A stretch of 64,000 bases of DNA. It comes from CAYJLB01 sp964370845. GTDB lineage: Bacteria; Bacillota; Clostridia; Oscillospirales; Ruminococcaceae. This document shows, piece after piece, positions 9,061 through 18,215 of the stretch. The stretch spans positions 30,819 to 94,818 of the forward strand of contig CAYJLB010000002.1 of the NCBI GenBank assembly GCA_964370845.1, written 5' to 3'. The notes under the pieces were generated by a model. The model was not told the origin of the DNA. It did no database searches and was given only the letters and a program-made list of their open reading frames with translations. A program made the position numbers and the translations under genes. How positions within the stretch are numbered: the first letter of the stretch is position 1; every line of letters begins with the position of its first letter.

Positions 9061-9567
9061 TTGAAAAAGATACTTTTCATCTTAATTATGGCAACTATTT
9101 TACTTTTTTCTGGCTGTAATCAAGTAGCTGAACCTATCAAAATCGACAATATTTTTTCTGTAAATTGCAGTTATGAGAGCGACGATTTTAATGCAGATAT
9201 GACGTTAATGCGACTTGGAAATGGAGGTTGGGAGATACAATTTTCCGCTCCCGAAACGGTTTCAGGGCTAGCTGTTAGCTATTTGGAGGAGGAAATTTTA
9301 ATCACTTTTTTGGGACTAGAAACCACAATTTTAAAAGATAAGCTCCCAACTGCTCCAATTTATGAAGAAATCACAAAAGTTCTTGACCAATTTATTTTTG
9401 AAGAAGAATTAGAATTCCAGCAAAATGAAGATGATATTTCTACTCATATTTCTACCGAGAACGGAGATTTCACGTTGAAATTCCACAAAGACAGCAAGGA
9501 ATTAATTAGCCTTGAAAGTGAAAATTCCGATTTTAAATGCGAATTTTCAGATTATAACAAGGTATAA
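9061..9567 (+). CDS. Lipoprotein of unknown function
   Basis: 168 residues, TTG start with GAGAGGAAG upstream. A lipoprotein signal peptide ends in the lipobox LFSGC, so the protein should be lipid-anchored at C19 on the outer face of the membrane. The rest is acidic with alternating beta-like segments and two short acidic linkers. It has no recognised enzyme motif. Last gene of the DUF6106-nnr operon, ended by a strong terminator. Confidence 0.7.
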   Translation: MKKILFILIMATILLFSGCNQVAEPIKIDNIFSVNCSYESDDFNADMTLMRLGNGGWEIQFSAPETVSGLAVSYLEEEILITFLGLETTILKDKLPTAPIYEEITKVLDQFIFEEELEFQQNEDDISTHISTENGDFTLKFHKDSKELISLESENSDFKCEFSDYNKV

Positions 9568-9608
9568 AAATAGGGAATGACAAAACATAGTTTGTCATTC
9601 CCTATTTT
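9567..9608. terminator. Strong bidirectional terminator
   Basis: An 18-bp perfect stem (9567-9584 with 9591-9608) and a 6-base loop lie between two convergent genes; A-run and T-run flank the stem, so it works on both strands. Confidence 0.92.
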
Positions 9609-9622
9609 GAGTTTTTCAATCC

Positions 9623-10864
9623 TTATGGCTTGATATTTGCAGAACGTCTAATAATTGAATTTTTTGGAACATCTAACCCAAACAACGGCAATGAAAAATC
9701 CATTGTTGCATGGTTTGCAGTTTCAACTTCTTCACCTTTTCCATTAAAAATTAAATCGATGTTCATTTTAATTGGCTCTTTTCCTCCAGGCGACATAATT
9801 TCCACTTCCTCACCCTTTGAAAATTTGTTACGTTGACTTCCGTACAAAAATCCGTCTTTGCACTCTTTAACAATTCCAACCACATCATAACTGCGAATAT
9901 AACCGCTGTTTTCATAATACTGACAGTCTTTTGGGTGCCCGAAGAAAAATCCAGTACAATAATTTCTATGACTAACTTTATAAACTTCTTCCTTTAACCA
10001 TTCTGGCAAAGTAAAGTTATCAGGGTCTTTTTTTAGTATGTCAACAGCTTGTCTATAAGCATTTGTTACTACCGAAACATAGTAAGATGACTTTGCCCTA
10101 CCCTCAATTTTAAGGCTTGTAACACCAGCTTTTGCCACCTTATCAATATGAGGTAACATACACATATCCTTTGCGTTCATTATGTAAGTACCCTCTTCAT
10201 TTTCAGTTATGTCATAATGCTCGTCAGGGCGTTTTTCCTCAACCAAATGATATTTCCAGCGACAAGGTTGAGCACATTCTCCCCTATTTGCGTCACGATT
10301 TACCATATAATTTGAAAGCAAGCATCTCCCCGAAAAAGAAACGCACATTGCCCCGTGAACAAAGGCTTCAATATCCAAATCTCTAGGAGTTTTAACACTT
10401 ATTGTAGCAATTTCATCAAGGGACAATTCTCTTGCAAGAACCACCCTTTTTGCACCCATATTATAAAATTCGTTTGCTGTCACATAATTCACAATGCCAG
10501 CTTGAGTTGAAATATGAATTTCCATATCAGGGGCAAATTTTTTCACAAGGGACATTATCCCAATGTCAGTAGCAATTACTGCGTCAACATTTGCTGCTAC
10601 AGCACTTTCGATAAACTCTTGAAAATGTGCAATTTCATCATTTCGTGGAAGAATATTGCAAGTTAAATATACCTTTACTCCCCTTTTATGAGCAGTTTCA
10701 ACAGCATTTTTCATTTCTTCAAAAGTGAAATTTTTCGGCGATGCTCTCATTCCAAAGTCTTTGCTTCCGATATAAATTGCATCAGCACCGTAATCAAGTG
10801 CAGCGTCAAAACATTCCCTATCCCCTGAAGGTGCAAGGACTTCTAATCTACTTAAATCTATCAT
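9623..10864 (-). CDS. U32 family protein, probable tRNA hydroxylation protein (TrhP type)
   Basis: About 413 residues. The U32 signature is clear: LAPSGD at the start, the TIM-barrel segment AIYIGSKDFGMR, the core EAFVHGAMCVSFSGRCLLS and the four-cysteine set completed by NRGECAQPCRW. Such proteins are called peptidases, but characterised members of this subgroup help hydroxylate U34 of tRNA or C2501 of 23S rRNA and use an Fe-S cluster bound by these cysteines. The ATG at 10864 is preferred; a TTG at 10870 is an alternative. It follows mltG, a common clostridial arrangement. Confidence 0.88.
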   Translation of the reverse strand: MIDLSRLEVLAPSGDRECFDAALDYGADAIYIGSKDFGMRASPKNFTFEEMKNAVETAHKRGVKVYLTCNILPRNDEIAHFQEFIESAVAANVDAVIATDIGIMSLVKKFAPDMEIHISTQAGIVNYVTANEFYNMGAKRVVLARELSLDEIATISVKTPRDLDIEAFVHGAMCVSFSGRCLLSNYMVNRDANRGECAQPCRWKYHLVEEKRPDEHYDITENEEGTYIMNAKDMCMLPHIDKVAKAGVTSLKIEGRAKSSYYVSVVTNAYRQAVDILKKDPDNFTLPEWLKEEVYKVSHRNYCTGFFFGHPKDCQYYENSGYIRSYDVVGIVKECKDGFLYGSQRNKFSKGEEVEIMSPGGKEPIKMNIDLIFNGKGEEVETANHATMDFSLPLFGLDVPKNSIIRRSANIKP

Positions 10865-10903
10865 AAACAATTGTATCCTCTCTTTTTTGACAAAATATAT
10901 AGA

Positions 10904-10928
10904 AAGGAAGGGATTTTCTCCCTCCCTT
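10904..10928 (-). terminator. Weak terminator after mltG
   Basis: AAGGGAGGGA and TCCCTTCCTT pair with one mismatch over 5 bases on the minus strand; the following sequence is only moderately T-rich, so read-through to the U32 gene is likely. Confidence 0.45.
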
Positions 10929-10934
10929 AAAAAT

Positions 10935-12152
10935 TTATACTAAATTAGCCAATACAAGATTTTGTTCGTGTTCAGCTAGAGTTTGTGCGTAGTAAATTTC
11001 CCCTGTATCAATATTTGCACAGAAATAGAAATACTCAGTTTCAGCAGCATTTAACACTGCCTTAATTGCATCTTCACCAGGATTACAAATTGCCCCAGGA
11101 GGAAGCCCGTTACCTTTATAAGTGTCATAAGCTGTGAACATTTCCTCATTATCAACCTCAATATTAGGCATAATAATTTCTTCCACAAAGTTTGTAGTAG
11201 GGTCGGATTCAAGCTTTGGATAAATGTCGCTATTGTTAATTCTGTTCAAGAATACAGAAGCAACCATTTGCATATCTTCGTAATTCGCAGCCTCAGCTTG
11301 TACGATTGAAGCTAAAGTAATAACTTCGTCAAGAGTAAATTGGCTAGCATTAATTTGTTCCGTATAATTAGCATAAATTTTTTGTGCAAAAACTTGTCTT
11401 AATCTTGAAACTACCACATCAGGATTTGAACCTATATAAAAATCATATGTGTCAGGGAACAAATATCCCTCAAATTGATTGAATTTTAATGGGTCGCTAG
11501 GAACTTCACTTTCAAAATCATATGCTCCCGTTGATTCATTAAATGCAGTTAAAAATTCTTCTGCTGAACAAATATTGTTGTCCTCAAGCATTTGAGCCGC
11601 TTGTTGGAGAGTTGTCCCTTCAACAAAAGTTAGCCTTTCAATTTCAGTTCCACTGCTTGAAACCGTTGATGTCAAACTGTTTATTATTGTTGAATAAGTC
11701 ATTGCATTTGTCAAAGTGTGAGTTCCTTCTTCCAGTTCAAACTCGCTACCTGACAAAGTTAGAAATATTTCAAAGAAAAAAGCACTTTGAATAATTCCAC
11801 GGTCTTCAAGTTCAGCAATAATTTCTTCTTGAGTAGCACCGCTTTCAACTTCAAATTCAATCTCGTTACTACTTCCGCCGATGCCCATATAATCGGTAGC
11901 AAAAGTAATTATCACCGCGGAAATCATAACTGAAACGCAAATTACTAGTATAGTTAATATTGCCCCAGTAACAATACGTTTTTTACGTTTAGGCTTCTTT
12001 TTTTGTCGCACAGGAACTTCCACTTCTTCGGCGAAAATTCTTCTCTTTCTGTTTTCGGATTTATTTGGGTCAAAAAGAACTTCATTTACGTCCTTTTTAT
12101 CCTGTTCATTATTTTGTCCAAATTGCCCGTTTAAATTGTTGTTTTGGTCCAC
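10935..12152 (-). CDS. mltG: Endolytic murein transglycosylase MltG
   Basis: About 405 residues from a GTG at 12152; GAAAGGA lies 9 bases upstream, whereas the longer ATG at 12170 has no site. A cytoplasmic N-terminal tail rich in Asn, Gln and Lys, one membrane segment near residue 65-90, then the extracellular YceG domain. Key motifs are FEGYLFPDTY, the catalytic glutamate in ASIVQAEA, and YKGNGLPPGAICNPG. The enzyme cuts nascent glycan strands near the membrane and sets their length. Linked to the U32 gene downstream and folate/DJ-1 genes upstream. Confidence 0.93.
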   Translation of the reverse strand: MDQNNNLNGQFGQNNEQDKKDVNEVLFDPNKSENRKRRIFAEEVEVPVRQKKKPKRKKRIVTGAILTILVICVSVMISAVIITFATDYMGIGGSSNEIEFEVESGATQEEIIAELEDRGIIQSAFFFEIFLTLSGSEFELEEGTHTLTNAMTYSTIINSLTSTVSSSGTEIERLTFVEGTTLQQAAQMLEDNNICSAEEFLTAFNESTGAYDFESEVPSDPLKFNQFEGYLFPDTYDFYIGSNPDVVVSRLRQVFAQKIYANYTEQINASQFTLDEVITLASIVQAEAANYEDMQMVASVFLNRINNSDIYPKLESDPTTNFVEEIIMPNIEVDNEEMFTAYDTYKGNGLPPGAICNPGEDAIKAVLNAAETEYFYFCANIDTGEIYYAQTLAEHEQNLVLANLV

Positions 12153-12199
12153 TTTATACAGTCCTTTCATTTATCAAGGGTTAAAATTCATTCTTTTCA

Positions 12200-12808
12200 C
12201 TACTTTAATAAAAAGCTCTTTATAAATTTTTCAGTTACTAAATAATCTACTTTTTTATCAAATCTCCCGTGAGGAAGTGTTCCAAAAAAGCAAGCACAGT
12301 AGCAAATTCCAAGGGTTATTCCTTTAAAATTTGACAAAAATCTGTCATAATATCCTTTACCATAGCCAAGTCTGTAACCTTCTTTATCAAAGCTCAAGCC
12401 AGGCACAATGCAAATTGATTTTGTGGGAACTTTCAATACCTTTTCACAAATATTTACAATTGGTTCAAGGACAGAAAATGTAGCAACTTCAAGTTCTTCA
12501 ACGGAATTTATATAGTAAAAATCCATATTCCGAGTTCCGTCAACACACTTTGGAACAGCGACTTTTTTTCCATTTTCCAAAGAAAAATTAATAAGCTTTA
12601 TAGTATCAACTTCAATTTTTGTTGAAACAAAAAGAAAAACCACATCACATTCTTGATAAAACTTTGAATTAATCACTTTTTCAAAGATTTTTTCATCTAA
12701 ATTCTCTTTTTCTTCTTTAGAAAAGTTTAGGCGAATTTCCTTAAACTTATTCCGCAAAGTATTTTTATGTTCACGAATATCGTAGGGATTTTTCTTTACT
12801 TGTTGCAT
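12200..12808 (-). CDS. 5-formyltetrahydrofolate cyclo-ligase
   Basis: 202 residues. Converts 5-formyl-THF to 5,10-methenyl-THF with ATP. The family signature is present: PGLSFDKEGYRLGYGKGYYD near residue 135-155, and an N-terminal R-x-x-x-R helix that binds phosphate. Its start overlaps the DJ-1 gene by 13 bases and has only a weak ribosome site, so it is probably translated by coupling. The folate link fits the ThyX/thymidylate-kinase genes in the same run. Confidence 0.9.
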   Translation of the reverse strand: MQQVKKNPYDIREHKNTLRNKFKEIRLNFSKEEKENLDEKIFEKVINSKFYQECDVVFLFVSTKIEVDTIKLINFSLENGKKVAVPKCVDGTRNMDFYYINSVEELEVATFSVLEPIVNICEKVLKVPTKSICIVPGLSFDKEGYRLGYGKGYYDRFLSNFKGITLGICYCACFFGTLPHGRFDKKVDYLVTEKFIKSFLLK

Positions 12809-13341
12809 CTCAAATTACCATATAATCTTTTAACAGTAGCCGAGTCAGTAAGCACTTCTATTAGCTTAAATGAGAAATCCTCCGCAACTCCAGCGCCTCT
12901 TGCAGTAATAATTTTTCCGTCAATTTCAACAGCTTCCCCAGTGAAATTTGCACCCTCAAGCTGTGAATCAAACCCAGTATAACAAGTGCAAGTTTTGCCT
13001 TTAAGCAAGCCTTTATGCCCAAGAATTGACGGAGCAGCACAAATTGCACCAATATAAATGTCGTTCTCAATGCAATAATCAATGGCACGTTGAACATTTG
13101 GATTTTTTTCAAGGTTTAAAGTTCCAGGCATTCCTCCCGGTAAAACTATCATATCTAAATTTTCATCAAGTACAATTTGTTCATCATCAATATCCGTTAA
13201 AATTGAAATCCCGTGAGAGCCTTTAATTACTTGACTTTTTACACCAACAGTAACCACATCAAGTTCACATCTTCTTATATAATCAATAGGCGTAATAGCC
13301 TCAACTTCTTCAAAACCATCTGCTAAAAATACATATACCAT
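12796..13341 (-). CDS. DJ-1/PfpI family protein
   Basis: 181 residues, full DJ-1 length. The nucleophile elbow GAICAAPSIL (cysteine near residue 103) and the early catalytic glutamate in DGFEEVEA are both present, with the LPGGMPG loop. Bacterial homologues (YajL, ThiJ) are implicated in protection from glyoxal damage or redox stress. GAAAGGA precedes the ATG by 12 bases. It overlaps the cyclo-ligase gene, so they share a transcript. Confidence 0.9.
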   Translation of the reverse strand: MVYVFLADGFEEVEAITPIDYIRRCELDVVTVGVKSQVIKGSHGISILTDIDDEQIVLDENLDMIVLPGGMPGTLNLEKNPNVQRAIDYCIENDIYIGAICAAPSILGHKGLLKGKTCTCYTGFDSQLEGANFTGEAVEIDGKIITARGAGVAEDFSFKLIEVLTDSATVKRLYGNLRCNK

Positions 13342-13359
13342 AACTTTAAACTTTCCTTT

Positions 13360-14031
13360 CTAAATTAATTTTTCTATTTTTCCATATATCATTTGGGAAA
13401 TTTTATCAATTGACAAGGGTTTTCCATTTTCGCTACAAGGAATTACTTCCCAGTTTAATTTCTCACCACAATATAAAGCTGATTTTCGGCAATTTTCAAG
13501 GTAGGAAACATTCCCCTCGTGAATATCTTTTTTACCCTCGTCACCCTCATATCGCTTCGTCATTAATTCTTGAGAAACTTCAATTGGCATATCAAGAAAA
13601 ATTACTAAATCAGGGGCAGGAAGTTCTAACTTTTCATACTCATAAGAAAAAAGCCAGTCCAAATATTCCTCCCAATTTTCCTTTGGAAGTTTAGCCATTT
13701 GGTGAATAGCGTTTGAGGTTGTGTACCTCCCCGAAAGGATAATTCCACCATTTAAATAATCATTTTCCCAATTCATTTTATAGTTAGCAAACCTGTCCAC
13801 TCCATAAAAAGAGGACGCAGCATAAGCATTAACTTTATTTAAATCATTAGATATTTCCCCAGCCAAATACATTTTCACAAGAGCGGACGACGGACTATTG
13901 TAATCAGGAAAACTAATAGTTTTTACATTAGCATTATTTTCAGCCAACTTTTTTGAAATAATCTCAAGCTGAGTAGACTTTCCACTTCCGTCCAAACCGT
14001 CAATTACAATAAGTAAACCTTTATTTTTCAT
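13360..14031 (-). CDS. Thymidylate kinase-like protein
   Basis: 223 residues from the second ATG (14031), which is spaced correctly from AAAAAGGA. P-loop GLDGSGKST near residue 10, DR in GVDRFANYK, and a lid-like region near 140-150. Phosphorylates dTMP to dTDP in the usual Tmk reaction; it is slightly long for Tmk (about 210) and lacks the textbook LID arginine pattern, so a related deoxynucleoside or nucleotide kinase is possible. It overlaps thyX by 11 bases, which strongly suggests that it acts on the ThyX product. Confidence 0.78.
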   Translation of the reverse strand: MKNKGLLIVIDGLDGSGKSTQLEIISKKLAENNANVKTISFPDYNSPSSALVKMYLAGEISNDLNKVNAYAASSFYGVDRFANYKMNWENDYLNGGIILSGRYTTSNAIHQMAKLPKENWEEYLDWLFSYEYEKLELPAPDLVIFLDMPIEVSQELMTKRYEGDEGKKDIHEGNVSYLENCRKSALYCGEKLNWEVIPCSENGKPLSIDKISQMIYGKIEKLI

Positions 14032-14566
14032 TGTCATTTCCTTTTTTATAAGTTTTGTTTAATCCGCAAGGTGTAAATTCGGTACAAACTCCACCACGAT
14101 AGAAACATCTTGGAACTAAAACACTTTCAAATTCAGGGTTTGTTGTAAGCACAAGCCTTACAATTTCTTCCATAACCTGTCTTGTTTCAAGGCTTGCTTG
14201 ATGACATAGCCTTACATGAGCCATATTAATGAGCTCAGTAGCATTCAAATACATCACATGAGAAACTAACTCACCTTGAGGAGCGCTTGTCCTGTCATAT
14301 TTACCTTGTCTATCATTTCTTTGACTTTGAACAAAATGCTCAACACCAAATTTATGTCTTACAAAATGCACCGAAACCCAATAAGGAATTTCCATTTTAA
14401 AAGCAAACCACAAAGTTCTAATTGGACTATGCTCACTTTCAAGCAACTGAACTTTCCATTTATCGGTAGGAGCGTTCACAATTTTTTTCCCTACAGTATT
14501 TAAAGTACATACTTTACAAAAAGTCCAATCCTCTATAGTAGGATTTTTAATCATTTCTATATTCAT
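14021..14566 (-). CDS. Divergent flavin-dependent thymidylate synthase (ThyX-like)
   Basis: 181 residues from the ATG at 14566, which has TGGAGTG 6 bases before it. Makes dTMP from dUMP with methylene-THF and FAD. The usual ThyX signature RHR-x7-S is replaced by RHK-x8-S (residues 70-81, FVRHKFGVEHFVQS), and the C-terminal half holds CHQAS and a final ECTP-like TEFTPCG. This matches a variant seen in clostridia and phages. The overlapping kinase gene and the nearby folate gene support a role in dTMP synthesis; the altered signature leaves the chemistry unproven. Confidence 0.75.
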   Translation of the reverse strand: MNIEMIKNPTIEDWTFCKVCTLNTVGKKIVNAPTDKWKVQLLESEHSPIRTLWFAFKMEIPYWVSVHFVRHKFGVEHFVQSQRNDRQGKYDRTSAPQGELVSHVMYLNATELINMAHVRLCHQASLETRQVMEEIVRLVLTTNPEFESVLVPRCFYRGGVCTEFTPCGLNKTYKKGNDNEK

Positions 14567-14642
14567 TTTTATCACTCCATTACTTATACATACTAATTTA
14601 TAATACCACAATTTTGAATAAATTACAATATATTTTCTAAAA

Positions 14643-14702
14643 AAAAGAATAACAAAAGTTTACTACTATTTATAAAAATAGCGAAAACTTTTATTATTCT
14701 TT
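14643..14702 (-). terminator. Terminator of the transcarboxylase operon
   Basis: On the minus strand AAAGAATAATAAAAGTTT pairs with AAACTTTTGTTATTCTTT (one mismatch), with a second small hairpin inside, and runs into eight T. Confidence 0.88.
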
Positions 14703-14716
14703 GATTTTATTAAAAT

Positions 14717-16114
14717 TTATACTGGCATTACTTTACTTTCAAAGTTAGAATGTTTTGAATCGATGTTGTACTTTTCATTTCTTCTCTTTTCAAAGAATTT
14801 AGTAGCAACAGCACCAAATTGAGCATAACTAAGAACGTCTTCTTCTTGTTCAACCCACTCAGCACATTCAGCCTTAATTTTTTCGTATTCAGGAGCAATT
14901 AAATCAGCAGGACGGCAGTCGATTGGTTCTGCGTCGCCGATAATTTTCTTTCTAAATTCAGGGTCAATAGGCATTGGAGTTCTTCCGTACTCACCACGAA
15001 CTAGCCCCTTAAATTCTTTAGTAACAGTCTTGTATCTTTCCCCTGTGATAATGTTAAACACAGCTTGAGTACCAACAATTTGTGAAGTTGGCGTAACAAG
15101 TGGTGGCATACCAGAGTCCGCTCTAACGCGTGGAACTTCCTCAAGTACGTCTTGGAATTTGTCCTCTTTACCGGCTTGTTTAAGCTGTGATAAAAGGTTA
15201 GACAGCATTCCACCTGGAACTTGATAAATAAGTGCACTCGCATCAGTAGCAAGTAATTTATGGTCAATTTGTCCAGATTTAATGTATTTATCACGTAATT
15301 TCATAAAGTAAGCTCTGATTTCAGTTAAAGCTTGTAAGCTAATTCCTGTATCAAATTCAGTGCCTTGAAGTGCTGCAACCATTGACTCAGTAGGAGCATG
15401 AGAAGTTCCCAAAGCAAGTGGTGACATAGCAGTATCAATAATATCTGCTCCAGCTTCAATACCTTTAAGCAAGCACATTGAAGCAAGCCCAGAAGTGTAG
15501 TGAGTATGAAGTTGAATAGGAATATTTACCGCTGATTTAAGAGCTTTTGTCAATCTTTCAGTTGTATATGGAGTCAACAAAGCCGCCATATCTTTAATAC
15601 AAATTGATTCAGCACCAGCACTCTCGATTTGTTTAGCATATTGCATATAATACTCATCAGTGAAAGTTTCACCCAAAGTATAAGAAATTGCAACTTGAGT
15701 ATGAGCACCCTCTTTTTTAGCTGCGTTAATAGCAGTTTCAAGGTTTCTAATATCATTTAAAGCATCAAAAATTCTGATTATATCAATTCCGTTTGCAACA
15801 GATTTTTGCACAAAGTATTCAAGTACGTCATCTGCATAATGACGGTAACCAAGAGCATTTTGCCCTCTAAAAAGCATTTGAATTTTTGTGTTTGGCATAT
15901 TTTTCTTTATTATACGAAGTCTTTCCCAAGGGTCTTCGTTTAAGAATCTAAGACAAGCATCAAAAGTTGCTCCCCCCCAAGCCTCAACTGAGTAAAAACC
16001 TATTTTATCCATAGCTGGAAGTATTGGAAGCATTTCGTCCATAGTCATTCTTGTCGCCAGTAATGACTGGTGTGAGTCACGCAAAGTAGTGTCGGTAATC
16101 CTAACTTTTGCCAT
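14717..16114 (-). CDS. Oxaloacetate decarboxylase alpha / transcarboxylase 5S-type carboxyltransferase
   Basis: 465 residues. HMGL-like TIM barrel with the family start ITDTTLRDSHQSLLATR, the metal-binding His pair in QLHTHYTSG and the carboxybiotin lysine in ICIKDMAALL. It moves CO2 between oxaloacetate/pyruvate and biotin. It lacks the C-terminal biotin domain of full-length OadA; biotin is instead on the separate 122-residue protein just upstream. In size and arrangement this equals the 5S subunit of methylmalonyl-CoA:pyruvate transcarboxylase. Last gene of a three-gene operon with a strong terminator. Confidence 0.88.
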   Translation of the reverse strand: MAKVRITDTTLRDSHQSLLATRMTMDEMLPILPAMDKIGFYSVEAWGGATFDACLRFLNEDPWERLRIIKKNMPNTKIQMLFRGQNALGYRHYADDVLEYFVQKSVANGIDIIRIFDALNDIRNLETAINAAKKEGAHTQVAISYTLGETFTDEYYMQYAKQIESAGAESICIKDMAALLTPYTTERLTKALKSAVNIPIQLHTHYTSGLASMCLLKGIEAGADIIDTAMSPLALGTSHAPTESMVAALQGTEFDTGISLQALTEIRAYFMKLRDKYIKSGQIDHKLLATDASALIYQVPGGMLSNLLSQLKQAGKEDKFQDVLEEVPRVRADSGMPPLVTPTSQIVGTQAVFNIITGERYKTVTKEFKGLVRGEYGRTPMPIDPEFRKKIIGDAEPIDCRPADLIAPEYEKIKAECAEWVEQEEDVLSYAQFGAVATKFFEKRRNEKYNIDSKHSNFESKVMPV

Positions 16115-16150
16115 AATAATCCATTCCTTTCTCGGTAGTTATATAGAAGT

Positions 16151-16519
16151 TTACTTAATTACTGCAATTAAAGTCCCTGATTCAACAGTGTCGCCTTTTT
16201 TAACATTAATGCTTGCAACAGTTCCGTCAATAGGTGAAACTACATCATTTTCCATTTTCATAGCTTCAAGGATTACAAGTGGAGTACCGTTCTTAACTGT
16301 GTCACCCACTGCAACTTTTACGTCAATAATATTACCAGGCATTGGAGATTTAACTTCTGTTCCACCTGTAACAACGGGAGCAGCCGCAGGAGCTGGAGCC
16401 GCTTTTGCAACTGGTGCAGGAGTAGGTGCTGAAACAGCCACTGGAGCTGCTGAACCTGTAATTTCCTCAACCGCAACATCATATGTAGTACCATTTACTG
16501 AAATATTATATCTTTTCAT
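16151..16519 (-). CDS. Biotin carboxyl carrier subunit
   Basis: 122 residues from the ATG at 16519, preceded by TTGGAGGA. A short N-terminal beta segment, an Ala/Pro-rich flexible linker (about 24-50), then a biotinyl domain with LEAMKMEN; the biotin lysine is K88. Size and lysine position closely match the 1.3S subunit of propionibacterial transcarboxylase (123 residues). It carries carboxyl groups between the two carboxyltransferases encoded on either side. Confidence 0.92.
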   Translation of the reverse strand: MKRYNISVNGTTYDVAVEEITGSAAPVAVSAPTPAPVAKAAPAPAAAPVVTGGTEVKSPMPGNIIDVKVAVGDTVKNGTPLVILEAMKMENDVVSPIDGTVASINVKKGDTVESGTLIAVIK

Positions 16520-16561
16520 TTGTAATTCCTCCAAATAAATTAAATTTTTATTAAACAAGAC

Positions 16562-17956
16562 CTAGAAAGGCATATTGCTATGTTTTTTAGGCATTCTCGA
16601 AATTCTCTTACTCGATAAAATTTCAAGAGCAGTTCTAATAGTTTGTCTAGTATCAGCTGGGCTAATTATGTCTTCGATGCAATTTTCTTGAGCCGCAATA
16701 AAAGCACTTGCTTCGTTAATTGCGTATTCAGTAGCAAGTTCATTTCTCTTATCTTCAAGATTTTCAGCACCTTTTAACTTGTCATGATACAAGAATTCAG
16801 CTGCTGTAAATGGGTCAACAGCACTAATAACTGAAGTTGTATAAGCATATGTAAGGTCGGCATTTGCTCCACGTCCAGCCAATGTAATATAAGCCGCTCC
16901 GTAAGCTTTACCTGTAATAAGTGCAATTTTTGCAGTAGTAGCTTCAGCATAAGCAGAAGAAACTTTTGCAACATCACGAATACTACCCATTCTCTCAGCC
17001 ACTCCACTAATGCAGAAGCCTTCAGTGTCAACTAATGTTACAACAGGAATTGAGTAAGCATCACAAGTTCTTACAAAACGAGCGATTTTTGAACAATCAT
17101 CAACATTTAATTTATCAGAAGTTTTATTTGTTCCAACAAAACCAACAGTTGCACCAGCAACAGTTGCAAAAGCAGTATAAGAAGCTAAACCAAAATCAGG
17201 TGAAAGTTCAATAACACTACCCTCGTCAGCAATAGCCTTAACCATTGAATCTGCATCACTACCTATAGCAGAAGTAGGCTCATCAAATTCATACATAGGA
17301 ATAGGCGCTAAGTTGTTTGTAGGAAGTTTTGTAATTATAGATTTAACCTTGTTCATTGCGGTTTCATCATCGTCGCAAACAAGGGAAACTGTACCATTTT
17401 TCGCAGCATTTAATGAGAATTCACCCTCACTAATTTTGCTGTTTGGAGTAATAAATAATTCAGCATCTTTTGTCATAACAACAAAATCAGCAGATACAGC
17501 CAAAATTGCTTGAGTACCAGCACAAGTTCCTGCAATAACAGAAATTTGAGGTACTACTCCAGAAAGATTTGCTGTGTAAAGCATAAGTTCTCCACAAGCT
17601 GAAAGTGCATTAATTCCGTCAGTTAAAACCATTCCGTCCGAATCGTAAATTCCAACAATTGGAACACCAGTTTTACCAGCAAGGTCATAAATTTTCTTAA
17701 TTTTTTTAGCTTGAGCAGAGCCAAGAGCACCATTGTTCACACTTTTATCTTGTGAAAATGCATAAACAGGATTTCCATCCACATAACCATAAGCGGTAAT
17801 AACCCCAGTAAGGTTGTCCCCTTGTAAAGTGAACAAATCTAATTCGGTAAATTCACTATTATCGAAAAGTAAGTTAAGTCGTTCTCTCGCTTCAGAATTT
17901 TTGATAATCTCACTTTTCATCTCAACTAATTTTGCAGTTTTGCTGTCAGATGCCAT
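16562..17956 (-). CDS. Acyl-CoA carboxyltransferase subunit (MmdA / 12S-like)
   Basis: 464 residues with two crotonase-like halves. GTCAGTQA and DTEGFCISG mark the acyl-CoA oxyanion regions, and the C-terminus (ADTRQTIRTALEILSSKR) is typical of methylmalonyl- and propionyl-CoA carboxyltransferases. The first half is more divergent and lacks a usual GGSRGSVG-type motif. It moves CO2 between biotin and an acyl-CoA such as methylmalonyl-CoA. No membrane beta or gamma subunit is in the operon. GGAG precedes the ATG and a promoter lies at 18155. Confidence 0.87.
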   Translation of the reverse strand: MASDSKTAKLVEMKSEIIKNSEARERLNLLFDNSEFTELDLFTLQGDNLTGVITAYGYVDGNPVYAFSQDKSVNNGALGSAQAKKIKKIYDLAGKTGVPIVGIYDSDGMVLTDGINALSACGELMLYTANLSGVVPQISVIAGTCAGTQAILAVSADFVVMTKDAELFITPNSKISEGEFSLNAAKNGTVSLVCDDDETAMNKVKSIITKLPTNNLAPIPMYEFDEPTSAIGSDADSMVKAIADEGSVIELSPDFGLASYTAFATVAGATVGFVGTNKTSDKLNVDDCSKIARFVRTCDAYSIPVVTLVDTEGFCISGVAERMGSIRDVAKVSSAYAEATTAKIALITGKAYGAAYITLAGRGANADLTYAYTTSVISAVDPFTAAEFLYHDKLKGAENLEDKRNELATEYAINEASAFIAAQENCIEDIISPADTRQTIRTALEILSSKRISRMPKKHSNMPF

Positions 17957-18154
17957 AACAATACTCCATTCCGCCGCTTCACCTCGGCAAAAAATTTCAA
18001 TAAGAAAAGCTCTTAATTGTGGGAAGTTTAAATTAAGAGTTGTGCAAACAATCTAAGTTATTATATAGTACATTAACTAGTTTATTGCACAAAAAAGGAT
18101 TTATTTTAACAACAACAAATACTAATATATAGTAATAAATCCCAAATCGGTACT

Positions 18155-18183
18155 ATTATAACATTTTTTTAAGTATATTGCAA
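18155..18183 (-). promoter_or_regulatory. Sigma-A promoter of the transcarboxylase operon
   Basis: On the minus strand TTGCAA (18178-18183), 17 bases, TATAAT (18155-18160). It gives a leader of about 190 bases before the carboxyltransferase gene. Confidence 0.75.
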
Positions 18184-18215
18184 GTATTTTTGTGAAATAT
18201 TATTATAAATATTTT

